Source of the DNA: Monilinia fructicola | Lineage: Eukaryota > Ascomycota > Leotiomycetes > Helotiales > Sclerotiniaceae | Assembly: GCA_008692225.1 (NCBI GenBank) | Contig: VICG01000006.1 | Span: 2,538,482-2,602,481, forward strand | Reading direction: 5' to 3' | Length of the DNA: 64,000 bases | Shown here: positions 63,747 through 64,000 of the stretch, piece after piece | Layout of the letters: each line of letters begins with the position of its first letter | Numbering within the stretch: position 1 is the first letter of the stretch | Notes under the pieces: model-generated | Databases searched by the model: none | The model's input: the letters and a program-made list of their open reading frames with translations, nothing else | Told to the model about the DNA's origin: nothing | Position numbers and translations under genes: made by a program

Positions 63747-64000
63747 GGGTTAGGGATAGGGATAGGGATAGGGATAGGGATAGGGATAGGGATAGGGATA
63801 GGGATAGGGATAGGGATAGGGATAGGGATAGGGATAGGGATAGGGATAGGGATAGGGTTAGGGATAGGGATAGGGATTAGGGTTAGGGTTAGGGTTAGGG
63901 TTAGGGTTAGGGTTAGGGTTAGGTTAGGGTTAGGGTTAGGGTTAGGGTTAGGGTTAGGGTTAGGGTTAGGGTTAGGGTTAGGGTTAGGTTAGGTTAGGGT
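63747..64000 (+). repeat. Telomere: variant GGGATA block then canonical TTAGGG repeats
   Basis: One GGGTTA, then seventeen uninterrupted GGGATA hexamers (63753-63854), a short mixed zone (63855-63879) and canonical GGGTTA repeats with occasional GGTTA units to the window edge. The G-rich strand runs 5'-3' outward, marking a right chromosome end. Confidence 0.97.

Overview
The window looks like a piece of a filamentous ascomycete (Pezizomycotina) nuclear chromosome that runs off its right-hand end into a telomere. The evidence is short GT-AG introns (about 47-180 nt) with CTAAC/CTGAC-like branch points, fungal gene families (GH45 cellulase, fungal F-box protein, PTR2, fungal P450), long AT-rich tracts of the kind left by repeat-induced point mutation (RIP), and TTAGGG repeats at the right edge. 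A Helotiales/Sclerotiniaceae-like fungus fits, but the order is not proven from this sequence alone.

Bases 1-42,900 are an ordinary gene-bearing arm. In order they hold: the 3' part of the spliceosomal helicase PRP22 (+), a cytochrome P450 (+), an F-box-type protein (-), a 61-residue membrane microprotein (-), a GH45 endoglucanase (+), the ESA1/Tip60 histone acetyltransferase (-) divergent from RNA exonuclease REX4 (+), a cyclopropane-fatty-acid synthase-like methyltransferase (-), RNase H2 subunit C (+), a DUF4385 protein (-), the replicative helicase subunit MCM6 (+), a phospholipase D-fold protein (-), an M20 metallopeptidase (-), an NmrA/EasG-like oxidoreductase (-) and a PTR2 peptide transporter (+). 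Most are unrelated housekeeping genes; no biosynthetic cluster is evident. Intergenic spaces are long and rich in microsatellites. A 998-bp TA-flanked transposon with perfect 43-bp inverted ends lies between the DUF4385 gene and MCM6.

Four genes in 18.3-33.3 kb (ESA1, RNH2C, MCM6, PLD-like) carry eight small indels at homopolymers or dinucleotide runs that break otherwise well-conserved frames. The other genes are intact. Consensus errors are the likeliest cause.

From about 43,258 the composition collapses to AT. This roughly 20-kb subtelomere is a tandem array of a ~1.36-kb repeat unit that opens with a GC-rich nested palindrome. Inserted in it are a TRIM-like element (44,995-46,218), two solo LTRs (46,461-46,622 and 47,830-47,996), an 8.85-kb RIP-wrecked Ty3/Gypsy element on the minus strand (50,698-59,545) and a 160-bp MITE (60,349-60,508). 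All but the MITE are bounded by 5-bp target duplications. The array is less decayed toward the chromosome end. The telomere starts where the next unit would begin, first with a block of variant GGGATA repeats and then canonical GGGTTA.
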